DNA from: Pseudomonas poae
Lineage (GTDB): Bacteria; Pseudomonadota; Gammaproteobacteria; Pseudomonadales; Pseudomonadaceae
Direction of reading: 5' to 3'
DNA: 64,000 nucleotides
Assembly (NCBI GenBank): GCA_004000515.1
Contig: CP034537.1
Location: forward strand, 6,965,501 to 7,029,500
Under the pieces are notes generated by a model. That model was given only the letters and a program-made list of their open reading frames with translations, did not search any database and had not been told where the DNA came from. Positions 40,150 through 51,609 of this stretch are shown in pieces. Position numbers and translations under genes: made by a program. How positions within the stretch are numbered: the stretch's first letter is position 1; every line of letters begins with the position of its first letter.

Positions 40150-40964
40150 ATGCGCCTGATCAACCGTCACCCGGAATCTCCAGCCGCTTGCTGTTGGTGC
40201 TGCTGCCCTTCGCGTTGCTGCTGTTCGCCTATTTCGTAGGCTCGGCCGAGCGCCTGGCGGACAACCCCAACGACAAGCTGCTGCCCAGCGCCGTGCAAAT
40301 GGGCGACGCCATAAAGCGCCTGGCGTTCAGCGCCGACAGCCGCACCGGTGAATACGTGCTGTGGCAAGACACCGCGTCAAGCCTGCAGCGTATGGCCATC
40401 GGCCTGGGCATCAGTGCCCTCGCCGGCTTGTGCCTGGGTATTGCCGCCGGGACCTTGCCGCTGTTTGGCGCGCCGCTGTCGCCACTGCTGACCGTGCTGT
40501 CGATGGTGCCGCCGCTGGCGATCCTGCCGATCCTGTTCATCGTGTTTGGCCTGGGCGAGTTGTCGAAGGTGATGCTGATCGTGATCGGCATCACCCCGGC
40601 ATTGGCGCGAGACCTGGAACAGCGCGCGCGGGAAATTCCCGTCGAGTTGCTGGTAAAAGCCCAGACCCTCGGTGCGTCCACCTGGACCTTGATGCTGCGC
40701 GTGGTGTTGCCGCAATTGCTGCCACGCCTGCTGATCTCACTGCGCCTGATGCTGGGTTCGGCGTGGTTGTTCCTGATTGCCGCCGAGGCCATCGCCTCCA
40801 CCGATGGCTTGGGCTATCGGATCTTCCTGGTACGCCGCTACCTGGCGATGGACGTGATTTTGCCTTACGTGGTGTGGATCACCCTGCTCGCCTGGCTGAT
40901 GGACTGGGGCCTCAAGGCCCTGACCCGACGCGCGTTCCCCTGGTACGAAGGAGCGCGGGCATGA
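40150..40964 (+). CDS. ABC transporter permease of the guanidine operon (frameshifted near the start)
   Basis: An inner-membrane permease of the SsuC/TauC type, with the EAA-like loop LEQRAREIPVELLVKAQTLGASTWTLMLRVVLPQLLPRL and about six helices. ATG at 40150 follows AGAGGA. One extra C in the run 40170-40172 joins MRLINRHP to GISSRLLLVLLPFALLLFAYFVG, giving 271 residues. Its stop overlaps the ATPase start (ATGA). Confidence 0.88.
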
Positions 40965-41727
40965 GCTTTATCAGCGTGAACAATGTGTGGCAGCGCTACG
41001 GCGACCAAGTGGTGCTGGAAGGCCTCAACCTGCATGTGGCCGAGGGCGAGTTCTGCACGCTGGTGGGCACGTCAGGCTGCGGCAAATCCACCTTTCTGCG
41101 CCTGCTGCTGGGCCAGGAAACCGCGAGCAAGGGCGAGATCCTGTTGGATGGCCAGGCCCTTGCCGCCGAGCCGGATGCCAGCCGTGGCGTGGTGTTCCAG
41201 CGTTACTCGGTGTTCCCGCATTTGAGCGTGTTGGACAACGTCGCGCTGGGCCTGGAACTGCCGCGCTCGGCACTGCTGGGACGCTTGTTTGGCAAGGCTA
41301 AGAAAGACGCGCGGGAACAGGCCGCCGCGCTACTGCATAAAGTCGGCCTTGGCCACGCCCTGGACAAGTACCCGGCGCAGCTTTCCGGCGGTATGCAGCA
41401 ACGCCTGGCCATCGCCCAGGCCCTGATCATGAAAACCCCGCGTATTGCTGCTGGATGAACCCTTCGGCGCCCTCGACCCGGGCATTCGCAAAGACATGCA
41501 CCAGTTGCTGCTGGAGCTGTGGCGCGAAACCCGGCTGACGGTGTTCATGGTCACCCACGACCTCAGCGAAGGCTTCAGCCTCGGCACGCGCCTGCTGGTG
41601 TTCGACAAGGTGCGCGTCGACCCCCACGCCCCCGGTGCCTATGGCGCCCGCATCACCTACGACATCCCTTTGAACAGCGAACGCCGCAAGGCGCTCGCCG
41701 CAGAACTTTGGAGCGACTGCCCAATGA
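40961..41727 (+). CDS. ABC transporter ATPase of the guanidine operon (frameshifted)
   Basis: Walker A LVGTSGCGKSTFLRLLLGQ, Q-loop VVFQRYSVFP, signature LSGGMQQRLAIAQAL, Walker B LLLDEPFGALD and H-loop FMVTHDLSEG. The frame is broken in the A4 run 41432-41435; removing one A gives IMKPRVLLLDEPF. At the 3' end the data read straight through into the next gene without a stop. One base fewer near 41721 would end the protein at the ATGA overlap (TGA 41725-41727), giving 254 residues. A true fusion cannot be excluded. Confidence 0.85.
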
Positions 41728-42449
41728 CCGATTCCACCCAACTGTTCCCACCGTTTGCCGAAGAAATGCTGCCCGGCGGCGGTCACCGTTCGTTTGTGCT
41801 CAAGCGCGGCCAACTGCTGCGCCTTACCGACCTGCGTGGCGGCGCCAACGTCAGCCTCACGCTGCTCAATGCCAATGAAAAAACCGAGCGCCTGAACCTG
41901 CCCGACAGCCTCAAATGCCAACACACCGCCAAGCTCACCACCGGCCATTGCCTGTACTCCGACATGGGCCGCGTACTGGCCGCCATCACCGCCGACACCT
42001 GCGGCTGGAGTGACAGCATCGGCGGCGTGCTCTGCGCCAGCGAAGTCGCCGAAAAGTACGGCCAGGGGCGTTACCAGGAACTGCGCAACGGCTTCTTCCG
42101 CAACGGCACCGACAACCTGCTGGTGGAGTTGGGCAAGTGGGGCCTGGGGCTGTCGGACCTGCTGATGACCCTCAACCTGTTCAGCCGCGTCAGCGTGGAT
42201 GGCGACGGTGGCCTGCACTTTGTGCCGGGTAATTCCAAGGCCGGTGACTACATCGAACTCTACGCACCGATGGACACCCTGGTGGTGCTCACCGCCCTGC
42301 AACACCCGATGGACCCCAACCCCGACTACGCCCCGCAACCGCTGAAACTGGCCTGGATGAACGCCGACAAAAGCGTCGCCGAACACTGCCGCACCTCGCG
42401 CCCGGAAAACGAGCGAGGCTTTATCAACACCGACCGTCTGTTCGCCTGA
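41724..42449 (+). CDS. DUF1989 protein UAAP1, probable carboxyguanidine deiminase subunit
   Basis: 241 residues (MTDSTQLFPPFAEEMLPGGGHRSFVLKRG...). Family blocks are LRLTDLRGGANVSLTLLNANEKTERLN, TAKLTTGHCLYSDMGRVLAAITADTCGWSDSIGG and NLFSRVSVDGDGGLHFVPGNSKAGDYIELYAPMDTLVVLTALQHPMDPNP. These paired DUF1989 proteins were named urea-amidolyase-associated and later shown (CgdA/CgdB) to deiminate carboxyguanidine to allophanate in guanidine-degrading bacteria. ATG at 41724 has GGAG upstream. Confidence 0.87.
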   Translation: MTDSTQLFPPFAEEMLPGGGHRSFVLKRGQLLRLTDLRGGANVSLTLLNANEKTERLNLPDSLKCQHTAKLTTGHCLYSDMGRVLAAITADTCGWSDSIGGVLCASEVAEKYGQGRYQELRNGFFRNGTDNLLVELGKWGLGLSDLLMTLNLFSRVSVDGDGGLHFVPGNSKAGDYIELYAPMDTLVVLTALQHPMDPNPDYAPQPLKLAWMNADKSVAEHCRTSRPENERGFINTDRLFA

Positions 42450-42458
42450 GGAACTGCC

Positions 42459-43088
<630 letters not shown>

Positions 43089-43167
43089 AAATGAAGCGGT
43101 TGCGCCAATGGTTGTTCGGTTTGTGCCAATCCCGCGCCGGGCAGTGCATCCGAAAACAATGAGTTCC

Positions 43168-43265
43168 CAATGTGGGAGCTGGCTTGCCTGCGATGGCGGT
43201 GTGTCAGTCGACCAATGGCGTGACTGATACACCGCCATCGCGGGCAAGCCCGGCTCCCACATTGG
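43168..43265. repeat. BIME (paired REP) inside the guanidine operon
   Basis: The outer arms CAATGTGGGAGC and GCTCCCACATTG are inverted, with REP cores GGCTTGCC.GCGATGG and CCATCGCGGGCAAGCC. An inner hairpin GGCGGTGTGTCAGTC / GACTGATACACCGCC completes it. It lies in the 259-bp gap between the DUF1989 pair and the carboxylase, so it may separate or attenuate the two parts of the operon. Confidence 0.85.
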
Positions 43266-43347
43266 CACTGCATTAATTCCAGAGATTTGCGCCATGGACG
43301 ACCCTGGCGTGCACCCCAATAGGCGGGACGGCCCGCAGGGTTTTGCC

Positions 43348-46300
43348 ATGTTCGAAAAACTCTTGATCGCCAACCGCGGCGCCATTGCCTGCCGCATCCT
43401 GCGCACCTTGCGCGAGCTTCACGTAAAAGGCGTTGCGGTGTACGCGCAAGCCGATGCCGCCAGCCTGCATATCCAGCAAGCCGACGAAGCCTACAGCCTC
43501 GGTGAAGGCGCGGCGGCGGGCACTACCTGGCGGTGGAAAAATCCTCGCCACCGCCAAGGCCTGTGGTGCCAAGGCCATCCACCCGGGTTATGGCTTTCTC
43601 TCGGAAAACGCTGCCTTTGCCGAGGCCTGTGAAAACGCCGGCATCGCCTTCGTCGGGCCAACGCCCGAGCAACTGCGCGTGTTCGGTCTCAAGCACACGG
43701 CCCGCGCCTTGGCCAAGCAGCATCAAATCCCATTGCTGGAAGGTTCCGAGCTGCTCGACAACCTCGACGCCGCCCTGCTCGCCGCCGACCACGTGGGCTA
43801 CCCGGTGATGCTCAAAAGCACCGCCGGTGGTGGTGGTATTGGCATGCGCGTGTGCCGCCATGCGACCGAATTGAGCGAATCCTTCGAAGCGGTCAAACGC
43901 CTGGGCCAGAACAACTTCAGCGATGCCGGCGTGTTTATCGAGAAGTACATCCAGCACGCGCGCCACTTGGAAGTGCAGGTGTTTGGCGACGGCGCGGGTG
44001 AGGTGATCGCCCTCGGCGTGCGTGACTGCTCGGTGCAGCGGCGCAACCAGAAAGTCCTCGAAGAAACCCCGGCGCCGCACCTGCCCGACGGCATGGCCGA
44101 GGCGTTATGCGCGGCCGCCATCACCCTGGCCAAAGCGGTGAACTACCGCAGCGCCGGTACCGTGGAATTTATCTTTGATAGCGCCGATGGGCGCTTCTAT
44201 TTCCTGGAAGTGAACACCCGGTTGCAAGTGGAACACGGCGTCACCGAACAAGTGTGGGGTGTGGACCTGGTGCGCTGGATGGTGCAATTGGCGGCAGGTG
44301 AAATGCCGCCGTTGAACGAGCTTGTTTTAAGCCCTCAAGGCCATGCAATCCAGGCACGTTTGTATGCAGAAGACCCTGGCCGGGATTTCCAACCCAGCCC
44401 GGGCTTGCTGACACAGGTGGACTTCCCGGTTGCCGATGGCCTGCGCATCGATACCTGGGTAGAAGCCGGGTGCGAGATCCCACCGTACTTCGACCCGATG
44501 ATCGCCAAGCTCATCACGTGGGCGCCTACCCGGGAGCAGGCACGCCTGGATTTACACCGGGCACTGAGCGACAGCCAACTCTACGGCGTGGAAACCAACC
44601 GCGATTACCTGCGCCAGATCCTGCTCGCCGCGCCCTTCGCCAGTGGCCGCCTATGGACCCGCTGCCTGGAAGATCTGGTCTACGTCGCCGACACCGTCGA
44701 AGTGCTGAGTGCGGGCACGCAAACCAGTGTGCAGGACTACCCAGGCCGCCTCGGTTATTGGGCGGTGGGCGTGCCGCCGTCAGGGCCGATGGACAGCCGT
44801 GCGCTGCGCCTGGGCAATCGCCTGCTGGGCAACAGCGACGGTACCGCCGCGCTGGAAATCACCATGAGTGGGCCGATGCTGCGCTTCAATTGCGCGGCGG
44901 TCGTGGCGGTCACCGGCGCAGTCATTCCGCTGCTGTTGGATGATCAACCGGTGCCGATGAATACCACGCTGTTGATCGAGGCGGGTTCGGTATTGAGCCT
45001 GAGCACCATGGCTGGCGCCGGCGCACGCAGTTACCTGTGCCTGCGCGGCGGGTTGCAGGTGCCGGACTATCTGGGCAGCAAAAGCACCTTCACCCTCGGC
45101 CAGTTCGGCGGCCATGGCGGGCGCGCGTTGCGGGCCGGCGATGTGTTGCATCTGCGGCCATTGACGGACGCAGGTGCTGGGCAACAATTGATAGCCGAGC
45201 CGCTGCCGCAAACGCGCACGCTGCGGGTGATCTACGGCCCCCACGGCGCGCCGGAATACTTCAAGCCCGAGTACATCGACACCTTCTTTGCCACCCAATG
45301 GGAAGTGCACTTCAACTCCAGCCGTACCGGCGTACGGTTGATCGGGCCCAAACCGTTGTGGGCACGCACGGATGGTGGTGAAGCGGGGCTGCACCCGTCG
45401 AATATCCATGACAACCCCTATGCCATCGGCGCGGTGGATTTCACCGGGGACATGCCGGTGATCCTCGGGCCGGACGGGCCAAGCCTGGGCGGGTTTGTGT
45501 GCCCGGTAACGGTGATCGAGGCAGACTTGTGGCAACTCGGCCAGCTCAAGGCTGGTGACAAAATTTGCTTCGCACCGGTCGACCTCAAAACGGCCCGGGA
45601 GCTTGCCTTGAAATGGGATCAAGTGCCTGAGCCAAGCCAGCCTTCTCAAGTGATCGAGTCGCCGGTGGTACTGGACATCGGCAGCGCCGACACCCAACTG
45701 GTCGCTCGCCTTGCCGGTGACACTCACCTGCTGCTGGAAATCGGCGCGCCGGAGCTGGACCTGGTGCTGCGCTTTCGCGCCCACGCCCTGATGCAAGCGC
45801 TGGAGGCCCGTGCCCTGCCGGGTGTGATCGACCTGACGCCGGGCATTCGCTCGTTGCAGATTCACTATCAACCCGAACAACTGCCCCTGGCCGACTTGCT
45901 GGCGTTGATCGCCAACGAGTGGACCGCCGTGTGCGCCACGCAGAACCTGCAAGTGCCCTCACGCATCGTGCATTTGCCGCTGTCGTGGGACGACCCGGCG
46001 TGCCAGCTGGCGATCGAGAAATACATGACCACCGTGCGCAAGGACGCGCCATGGTGCCCGAGCAACCTGGAGTTCATCCGCCGCATCAACGACCTGGCCA
46101 ACCTCGACGAGGTACGCCACACGGTGTTCGATGCCAGCTACCTGGTGATGGGCCTGGGCGACGTGTACCTCGGCGCCCCGGTGGCCACGCCGCTGGACCC
46201 GCGCCATCGCCTGGTGACCACAAAGTACAACCCGGCGCGCACCTGGACCGCCGAGAACTCGGTGGGCATTGGCGGTGCATACCTGTGCATCTACGGCATG

Positions 46301-46906
46301 GAAGGCCCCGGCGGTTACCAGTTTGTGGGGCGGACCTTGCAGATGTGGAATCGCTACCGTGAAGTCGCGGCGTTTGAGGGCAAGCCGTGGTTGCTGCGGT
46401 TCTTTGACCAGATACGGTTCTATCCGGTGAGTGCTGACGAGTTGCTACGGATTCGTCGGGACTTCCCCTTGGGCCGATTTGAGCTGGGGATTGAGAACAG
46501 CCAGTTGAACCTGGCCGATTACCAGGCCTTCCTGGCGCGCGAAGCAACGGGCATCAGCGCGTTTCGTGAGCAACAGCAGCACGCCTTCAACGCCGAGCGC
46601 GAACGCTGGATCGCCAGCGGCCAGGCGCATTTCGACAGCGAGGAGCCAGCGGCGCCACTGGGTGCCGACACGCCGCTGCACACCAATGAATACAGCGTCG
46701 ACAGCCATATCGCCGGCAACCTCTGGCAGGTCCAGGTCACCGCCGGAGAGCGAGTGGCTGCAGGCGATGTGCTGGTGATCCTGGAGTCGATGAAAATGGA
46801 AATCCCCGTGGTGGCGCCGTTCGCCGGCACTGTGCGTGAGATCCCCGTGCAACCCGGCAGCGGCATTGGTGCCGGACAACGCGTAGTGGTACTGGAACGT
46901 GACTGA
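43348..46906 (+). CDS. Biotin-dependent urea/guanidine carboxylase (two one-base breaks)
   Basis: About 1186 residues after repair. Order: biotin carboxylase ([46 protein letters not shown]), the AHS2/AHS1 carboxyltransferase parts ([111 protein letters not shown]) and a C-terminal biotin carrier with [13 protein letters not shown]. It carboxylates guanidine (or urea) with ATP and bicarbonate. Near the start one base is missing at about 43523 and one A in 43537-43541. Restoring both gives [27 protein letters not shown]. The riboswitch favours guanidine. Confidence 0.92.
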
Positions 46907-46934
46907 CTTTTCTATTTTGACAGGCGGACAAGCC

Positions 46935-48707
46935 ATGAACCTGCAACTGGACAACCTGCGCAATGCCTACCTCAGTGGCGACACCACTCCACGGGAAGTG
47001 CTGTTGCATCTGCGTGAAAAAGCCGCGCAATTGAACCCCGACTATCACCTGTTCATTCACCTGCTCAGCGTCGCGCAGATGGAGCCATACCTGGCCGCCC
47101 TGGAGCGTCGCGACCCGGCCGAATTGCCGCTGTACGGCGTGCCCTTTGCAATCAAGGACAACATTGACTTGGCCGGTATTCCCACCACCGCTGCCTGCCC
47201 GGCGTTTGCGTACGTGCCGCAGCACAGCGCGACGATTGTCGAGCAGTTGCTCGCCCTGGGCGCCGTGCCGCTGGGCAAGACCAACCTCGACCAGTTCGCC
47301 ACCGGGCTCAATGGCAGCCGCTCGCCGTACGGCGTCTGCCCCTAACAGCGTGTTGGCGGAATATCCGTCGGGCGGGTCCAGTGCCGGATCGTCATTGGCG
47401 GTCGCACTGGGTGTCGCCAGTTTTGCCCTGGGCACCGACACCGCGGGCTCCGGGCGTGTGCCGGCGGCGCTGAACAACCTGGTGGGCCTCAAGGCGACCA
47501 AAGGCCTGATCTCCACCGCTGGGGTGGTGCCGGCCTGCCGCACATTGGATTGCGTCACCACGTTTACCCGCACCGCACGGGAAGCCAGCCAGTTGCTGGC
47601 GCTGACCGCCAAACTTGATCCGCTGGACGCCTACAGCCGCCAGAACCCGGCGTGGAATGACGCACCGGCCTTTGGCGCGCCCAGGCCTTTTCGCTTTGGT
47701 GTGCCGCGCCAGGAAGACCTGGAATTCTTTGGCTGCGCGCAAGGCCCGCGGCTGTTCCAGCAAGCCATCGCCCGCATGATTGCCCTCGGCGGGGAGCCGG
47801 TGGCACTGGACTTGTCACCGTTTCTTGAAGCGGCGCGCCTGCTCTACGAAGGACCGTGGGTGGCCGAACGCTACAGCGTGGCCGGTGAGCTGATGGAGCG
47901 TGATCCCGAGGCGGTGCTGCCGGTGATTCGTGCGGTATTGGCCAAGGCACCGGCGGTCACCGGCGTCGACACCTTCCGTGCGCACTACCGCCTGCAAACC
48001 TTGAAAGCCCAGTGCGACCGCGCGCTGGAGGGCTGGACTGCGTGCTGACGCCCACGATCGGTCGCCCGGTGACGCTGGCAGAACTGCACGCCGAACCGGT
48101 GCTGCGCAATGCCGAACTGGGCTACTACACCAACTTCATGAACCTGCTGGACTACGCCGCCGTCGCCGTGCCCAGCGGCGTGATGGACAACGGCCTGCCG
48201 TGGGGCGTGACCGTATTTGGCCGAGCGTTTACCGACCAATACCTGTTGGGTGTGGCAGATGCGTTGCAGCGTCAGCACGATGCATCACTGGGCGTGCCCA
48301 CTACTGTCGCCAGCCATGACTGCACACGGTTGGTGGTGTGCGGCGCGCACCTGCAGGGGCTGGCACTGAACAGCCAGCTGTTGCGCCGGGGGGCATGCCT
48401 GATTGAGCGCACCCGCAGCTCGGCTGACTATCAACTGTTCGCCCTGGCGGGTGGGCCGCCGTATCGCCCCGGCATGCTGCGGGTGAGTGAGGGCGGCACC
48501 GCCATCGAAGTGGAAGTGTGGGAACTGCCGAGCCGTGAACTGGGCTCCTTCCTCACCGGCATCCCGGCGCCCTTGGGCCTGGGCAAAGTGCAACTGGCGG
48601 ATGGGCGGTGGGAAAGCGGCTTTATCTGCGAGCCCTATGGGCTGGCTGGCGCGGTGGACATCAGCCATTTCGGCGGCTGGCGCAGCTACCTGCGCAGCTT
48701 GCAATAG
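46935..48707 (+). CDS. atzF: Allophanate hydrolase (two one-base breaks)
   Basis: 590 residues after repair. The N-terminal amidase-signature domain has the catalytic Lys in PFAIKDNIDLAGIPTTAACPAFAY and the Ser pair in YPSGGSSAGSSLAVALGVASFALGTDTAGSGRVPAALNN. The C-terminal allophanate hydrolase domain has YRPGMLRVSEGG, WELPSRELGSFLTGIPAPLGLGKVQLADG and HFGGWRSYL. Breaks: one extra base near 47335-47345, and one G missing in the run 48030-48032 (restored EGLDCVLTPTIG). It converts allophanate to two ammonia and two CO2, the last step of the pathway. Confidence 0.92.
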
Positions 48708-48770
48708 CGGGACGGGACTGTATCGTGCAGGGAACTCCGGGGCCCTGCCCGATACAGCCTGAATCGACCG

Positions 48771-48983
48771 ATGACCACCCCTACCCTCTGCCCCGCCTGC
48801 GGTGCGCCCAACGACTGCTCCCTCGCCGACCCGCGCACGGCCGATCAAGCCTGCTGGTGCTACAGCGTCAGCATCGACCCGGCGGTGCTTGAAGCCTTGC
48901 CCGATGAACTGCGCAACACCGCCTGCCTGTGCCCACGCTGCGCCCAGGTGGACAAGCAATTGAAAAGTCAAAATGCGCGTTGA
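48771..48983 (+). CDS. Cysteine-rich CWC family protein
   Basis: 70 residues with zinc-ribbon-like pairs CPACGAPNDC, the family word CWCYS and CLCPRC. The CWC family is small and uncharacterised. ATG at 48771. Its stop overlaps the start of the pseudouridine synthase gene by 11 bp, so the two are translationally coupled, a linkage common in Pseudomonas. Confidence 0.85.
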   Translation: MTTPTLCPACGAPNDCSLADPRTADQACWCYSVSIDPAVLEALPDELRNTACLCPRCAQVDKQLKSQNAR

Positions 48984-49664
48984 TCGCTTCCTCAGCAACC
49001 TCCCTCGTTTCAATCGCAAGCAAGTACGCCTGCTGCTGGTAGAACGGCGGGTGACGGTGGATGGTGTGGCGGTGAGCGATCCTCACCATGAGGTGCGCGA
49101 ATTCAGCCACGTTTGCGTTGATGATGAGGTGCTGCAAACAGGCAAGTCGGCACGGTACTTCATGCTGCACAAACCTCAGGGTTGCGTCAGTGCCACGTCG
49201 GACCCGCAGCACCCTACAGTCCTCGACCTGATGGATGAGCCGGATACACACGAGTTGCATATCGCCGGTCGTCTGGATTTCAACACCACCGGTCTGATGC
49301 TCATCACCAATGACGGCCAGTGGTCACGACGCCTCACCCAACCGCAGGCCAAGCTGCCCAAGGTTTATCTCGTAGAGACTGAGCAAGTTATTGGCCCCGA
49401 ATACGCAGTGACCTTCAAGGCGGGCCTGTACTTTGCATTTGAAGACCTGACCACCCAACCCGCCGAACTGGAACTGCTGGGGCCGACGACGGCGCGGCTG
49501 GGTATTGTCGAGGGCGTTATCACCAGGTGAAACGCATGTTCGGGCATTTCAATAACAAGGTGATCGGCTTGCATCGCGAACGGATGGGCCCCTTGGTGCT
49601 CGATGCTGCCTTGGCGCCGGGCGAGTACCGGGCGCTGACTGAGGATGAAATCCGACAGGTCTGA
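48973..49664 (+). CDS. RsuA-family pseudouridine synthase (frameshifted)
   Basis: An S4-like N-terminal domain ([31 protein letters not shown]) is followed by the catalytic motif [18 protein letters not shown] (Asp nucleophile). As read, it stops at 49530. One more G in the run 49512-49514 gives [30 protein letters not shown], the RsuA end motif, and a stop at 49664; 230 residues. It is probably a 16S rRNA uridine-516 type or related enzyme; which rRNA site is not certain. Confidence 0.88.
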
Positions 49665-49970
49665 TGACCGTTCAGCCGGTACTGGTAAAAAACCACTGTG
49701 TCGCCTTGCGAGGCAGCACCTCTGCTGCTTGAATCAAAACGCCAGCCAAATTATGACTGGCGAGTCGCCTATAACCTCCAAGAAACACTTTGCCCCCGCC
49801 CGCGCTTGATCTACGGGCCTTCCAGGCAAAACTGCCCGCCATAACAACACCCGTCGGCCAGCCGTCATCGGATCGACATGGGCTCTCCATTTCCAGGCGT
49901 ATGCCTACCTGTCACAAAGCTCGTGCAGAGTTACCTGCGCGCCCTACCCGCTTGCCAGGAGTCTTACGAC
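49665..49970. other. Intergenic region upstream of phaG
   Basis: 306 bp without a convincing gene. An imperfect hairpin CGCCAG ... CTGGCG at about 49740-49764 is the only structure seen. It must hold the phaG promoter, but I find no clear sigma-54 or AlgU match. Confidence 0.5.
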
Positions 49971-50855
49971 ATGAGGCCAGAAATCGCTGTGTTGGATATA
50001 CAGGGTCAGTATCGGGTTTACACGGAGTTCTATCGCGCGGACGCTGCTGCAAAGACCATCATCATGGTCAATGGCTCCATGGCCACCACGGCATCCTTCG
50101 CCCAAACCGTGAAAAGCCTGCACCCGCAGTTCAATGTGGTTTTGTACGACCAGCCCTACGCTGGCCGCTCCAAAATCCATAACCGCCATGAGCAAATGCT
50201 GACGAAGGAAGTCGAAGGCCAGATCCTCCTGGAACTCATCGACCACTTCGCCGCCGAACACGTGCTGTCATTTTCCTGGGGCGGCGCCGCCACCCTGGTC
50301 GCCCTGGCCCACCGGCCACGTCGCGTAGAAAAGGCCGTGATCAGCTCATTCTCGCCAGTGATCAACGCACCGATGCGCGACTACCTTGAGCGCGGCGTCG
50401 ATTACCTCGGCAACCTCGACCGCGACCGTGTTGGCCACCTGGTCAACAGCACCATCGGCAAGCACCTGCCGTCGCTGTTCAAGCGTTTCAACTACAAACA
50501 CGTGAGCAACCTGGCCGAGCATGAATATGGGCAGATGCACTTCCATATCAGCCAAGTGCTCCACAGCGACCGGCTGTGCTACCTCAAGGCGGCCAAGCTG
50601 ATCAATATTCCGGTGTTGTTTGTAAACGGTGAATGGGACGAATACACCAGTGCCCAGGATGCCAAGCTGTTTGGCCAGCACGTGGCCCATAGCAGTTTCA
50701 GCACCGTGCAGGCCACCGGGCACTTTCTGGACATGGAACACAAGGCGGCGTGCCGGGACACCCGGGAAGCAGTGGTTGGGTTTCTGAAACCGGAACGGCA
50801 GGTCAGCCGGTTGCGCTATCAACAGGGCCAGACACAGCATGCCTTCGCGATCTGA
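49971..50855 (+). CDS. phaG: PhaG, (R)-3-hydroxyacyl-ACP thioesterase/transacylase
   Basis: 294 residues, an alpha/beta hydrolase very close to P. putida PhaG along its length: MRPEIAVLDIQGQYRVYTEFYRADAA, MVNGSMATTASFAQTVKSLHPQFNVVLYDQPYAGRSK, SFSWGGAATLVALAHRPRRVEKAVISSFSPVINAPMRDYLERG, NGEWDEYTSAQDAKLF and GHFLDMEHK. The nucleophile is Ser in SFSWGG. PhaG diverts fatty-acid synthesis intermediates to medium-chain polyhydroxyalkanoate. It is homologous to RhlA, but the start and end match PhaG. ATG at 49971 with AGGAG. Confidence 0.94.
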   Translation: MRPEIAVLDIQGQYRVYTEFYRADAAAKTIIMVNGSMATTASFAQTVKSLHPQFNVVLYDQPYAGRSKIHNRHEQMLTKEVEGQILLELIDHFAAEHVLSFSWGGAATLVALAHRPRRVEKAVISSFSPVINAPMRDYLERGVDYLGNLDRDRVGHLVNSTIGKHLPSLFKRFNYKHVSNLAEHEYGQMHFHISQVLHSDRLCYLKAAKLINIPVLFVNGEWDEYTSAQDAKLFGQHVAHSSFSTVQATGHFLDMEHKAACRDTREAVVGFLKPERQVSRLRYQQGQTQHAFAI

Positions 50856-50872
50856 AATGAAGACCCGCTTAG

Positions 50873-50960
50873 GTGGGAGCCGGGCTTGCCCGCGATACGG
50901 ACGCCTCGGTGTGCCAGCCACACTCAGGTGAAGCTATCGCAGGCAAGCCAGCTCCCACAC
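50873..50960. repeat. BIME (paired REP) after phaG
   Basis: GTGGGAGCCGGGCTTGCCCG and CAGGCAAGCCAGCTCCCAC are inverted REP arms flanking an inner hairpin around CGGTGTGCCAGCCACACT. Same family as the elements at 34.5 and 43.2 kb. It probably ends phaG transcription. Confidence 0.85.
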
Positions 50961-51047
50961 AAGCTTGCGCGAGGCACGTAAGCCACACATTTTTGAAGAA
51001 AAACTTCAAATCCTGGCAAACTTCTGGTACAAAGTCAGCCGCTCTGA

Positions 51048-51116
51048 GCGGGTATAGTTTAATGGTAGAACAGTAGCTTCCCAAGCTTCCGACGAGGGTT
51101 CTTATTGGACACCCGT
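51048..51116 (+). pseudogene. Degenerate tRNA-Gly(CCC) copy
   Basis: The 5' two thirds match the intact copy downstream: GCGGGTATAGTTTAATGGTA, and an anticodon loop TTCCCAA on stem TAGC/GCTT. The T-arm is broken: after GAGGGTTC the sequence reads TTATTGGACACCCGT instead of a closing CCCTC.ACCCGC, and no CCA is encoded. The acceptor is thus only partly paired. Confidence 0.7.
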
Positions 51117-51143
51117 CTTTGGTGCATGGTAAAAACGCGTAAT

Positions 51144-51217
51144 GCGGGTATAGTTTAGTGGTAAAATGAAAGCTTCCCAAGCTTTAGTTGAGGGTTCGAT
51201 TCCCTCTACCCGCTCCA
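51144..51217 (+). tRNA. tRNA-Gly (anticodon CCC)
   Basis: 74 nt with encoded CCA. The acceptor GCGGGTA pairs with TACCCGC. The D-arm is TAGTTTAGTGGTAAAA, the anticodon stem AAAGC/GCTTT holds loop TTCCCAA, and the T-arm is GAGGGTTCGATTCCCTC. It marks the left edge of the accessory region that fills the rest of the window; tRNA 3' ends are frequent integration sites. Confidence 0.94.
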
Positions 51218-51609
51218 CCTTCTAGCCAGTGTTTCCGGGCCTTCCAGGGGATCCCCCCAATCAGGAAGCCCCTCCAAGCCTCATGGCAACGCCTCGATCC
51301 CAGCTCCCCAGTACCTCCCCTAGAGTCACCAAAATTTGGTGCACCGTCGACGCCGTCCAGAATGACGAATCGACAGATCATCGCCCTCCTCGTGCCACCC
51401 AATAAACCCCAAAAAGCTCATTTCGTACCTAGCCTGGATCGCCGACAAGCTCATCATCGTGCGCTCAAGAATGCAGTCCCGGAATGCTACCCAGGAAGAC
51501 GATCCAGAACTCCCGAGAGGGGAGTGAGCGGTATGACCAGCCCTCCCCCTCAAAAAATCATCTGGACGTATACAGGGCTCGAAACGACCACCAGCATCCA
51601 TTCCAATGT
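51218..51609. other. Non-coding or degenerate stretch after tRNA-Gly
   Basis: About 390 bp. No frame on either strand has a credible start, ribosome site or recognisable family. It may hold the remnant of an integration event, but I see no repeat of the tRNA 3' end within the window. Confidence 0.5.

Noticed and set aside
49971..50855. Rhamnolipid synthase RhlA
   Set aside because: Homologous, but the N-terminus, the SPVINAPMRDYLERG block and the QHAFAI end match PhaG, and no rhlB follows.
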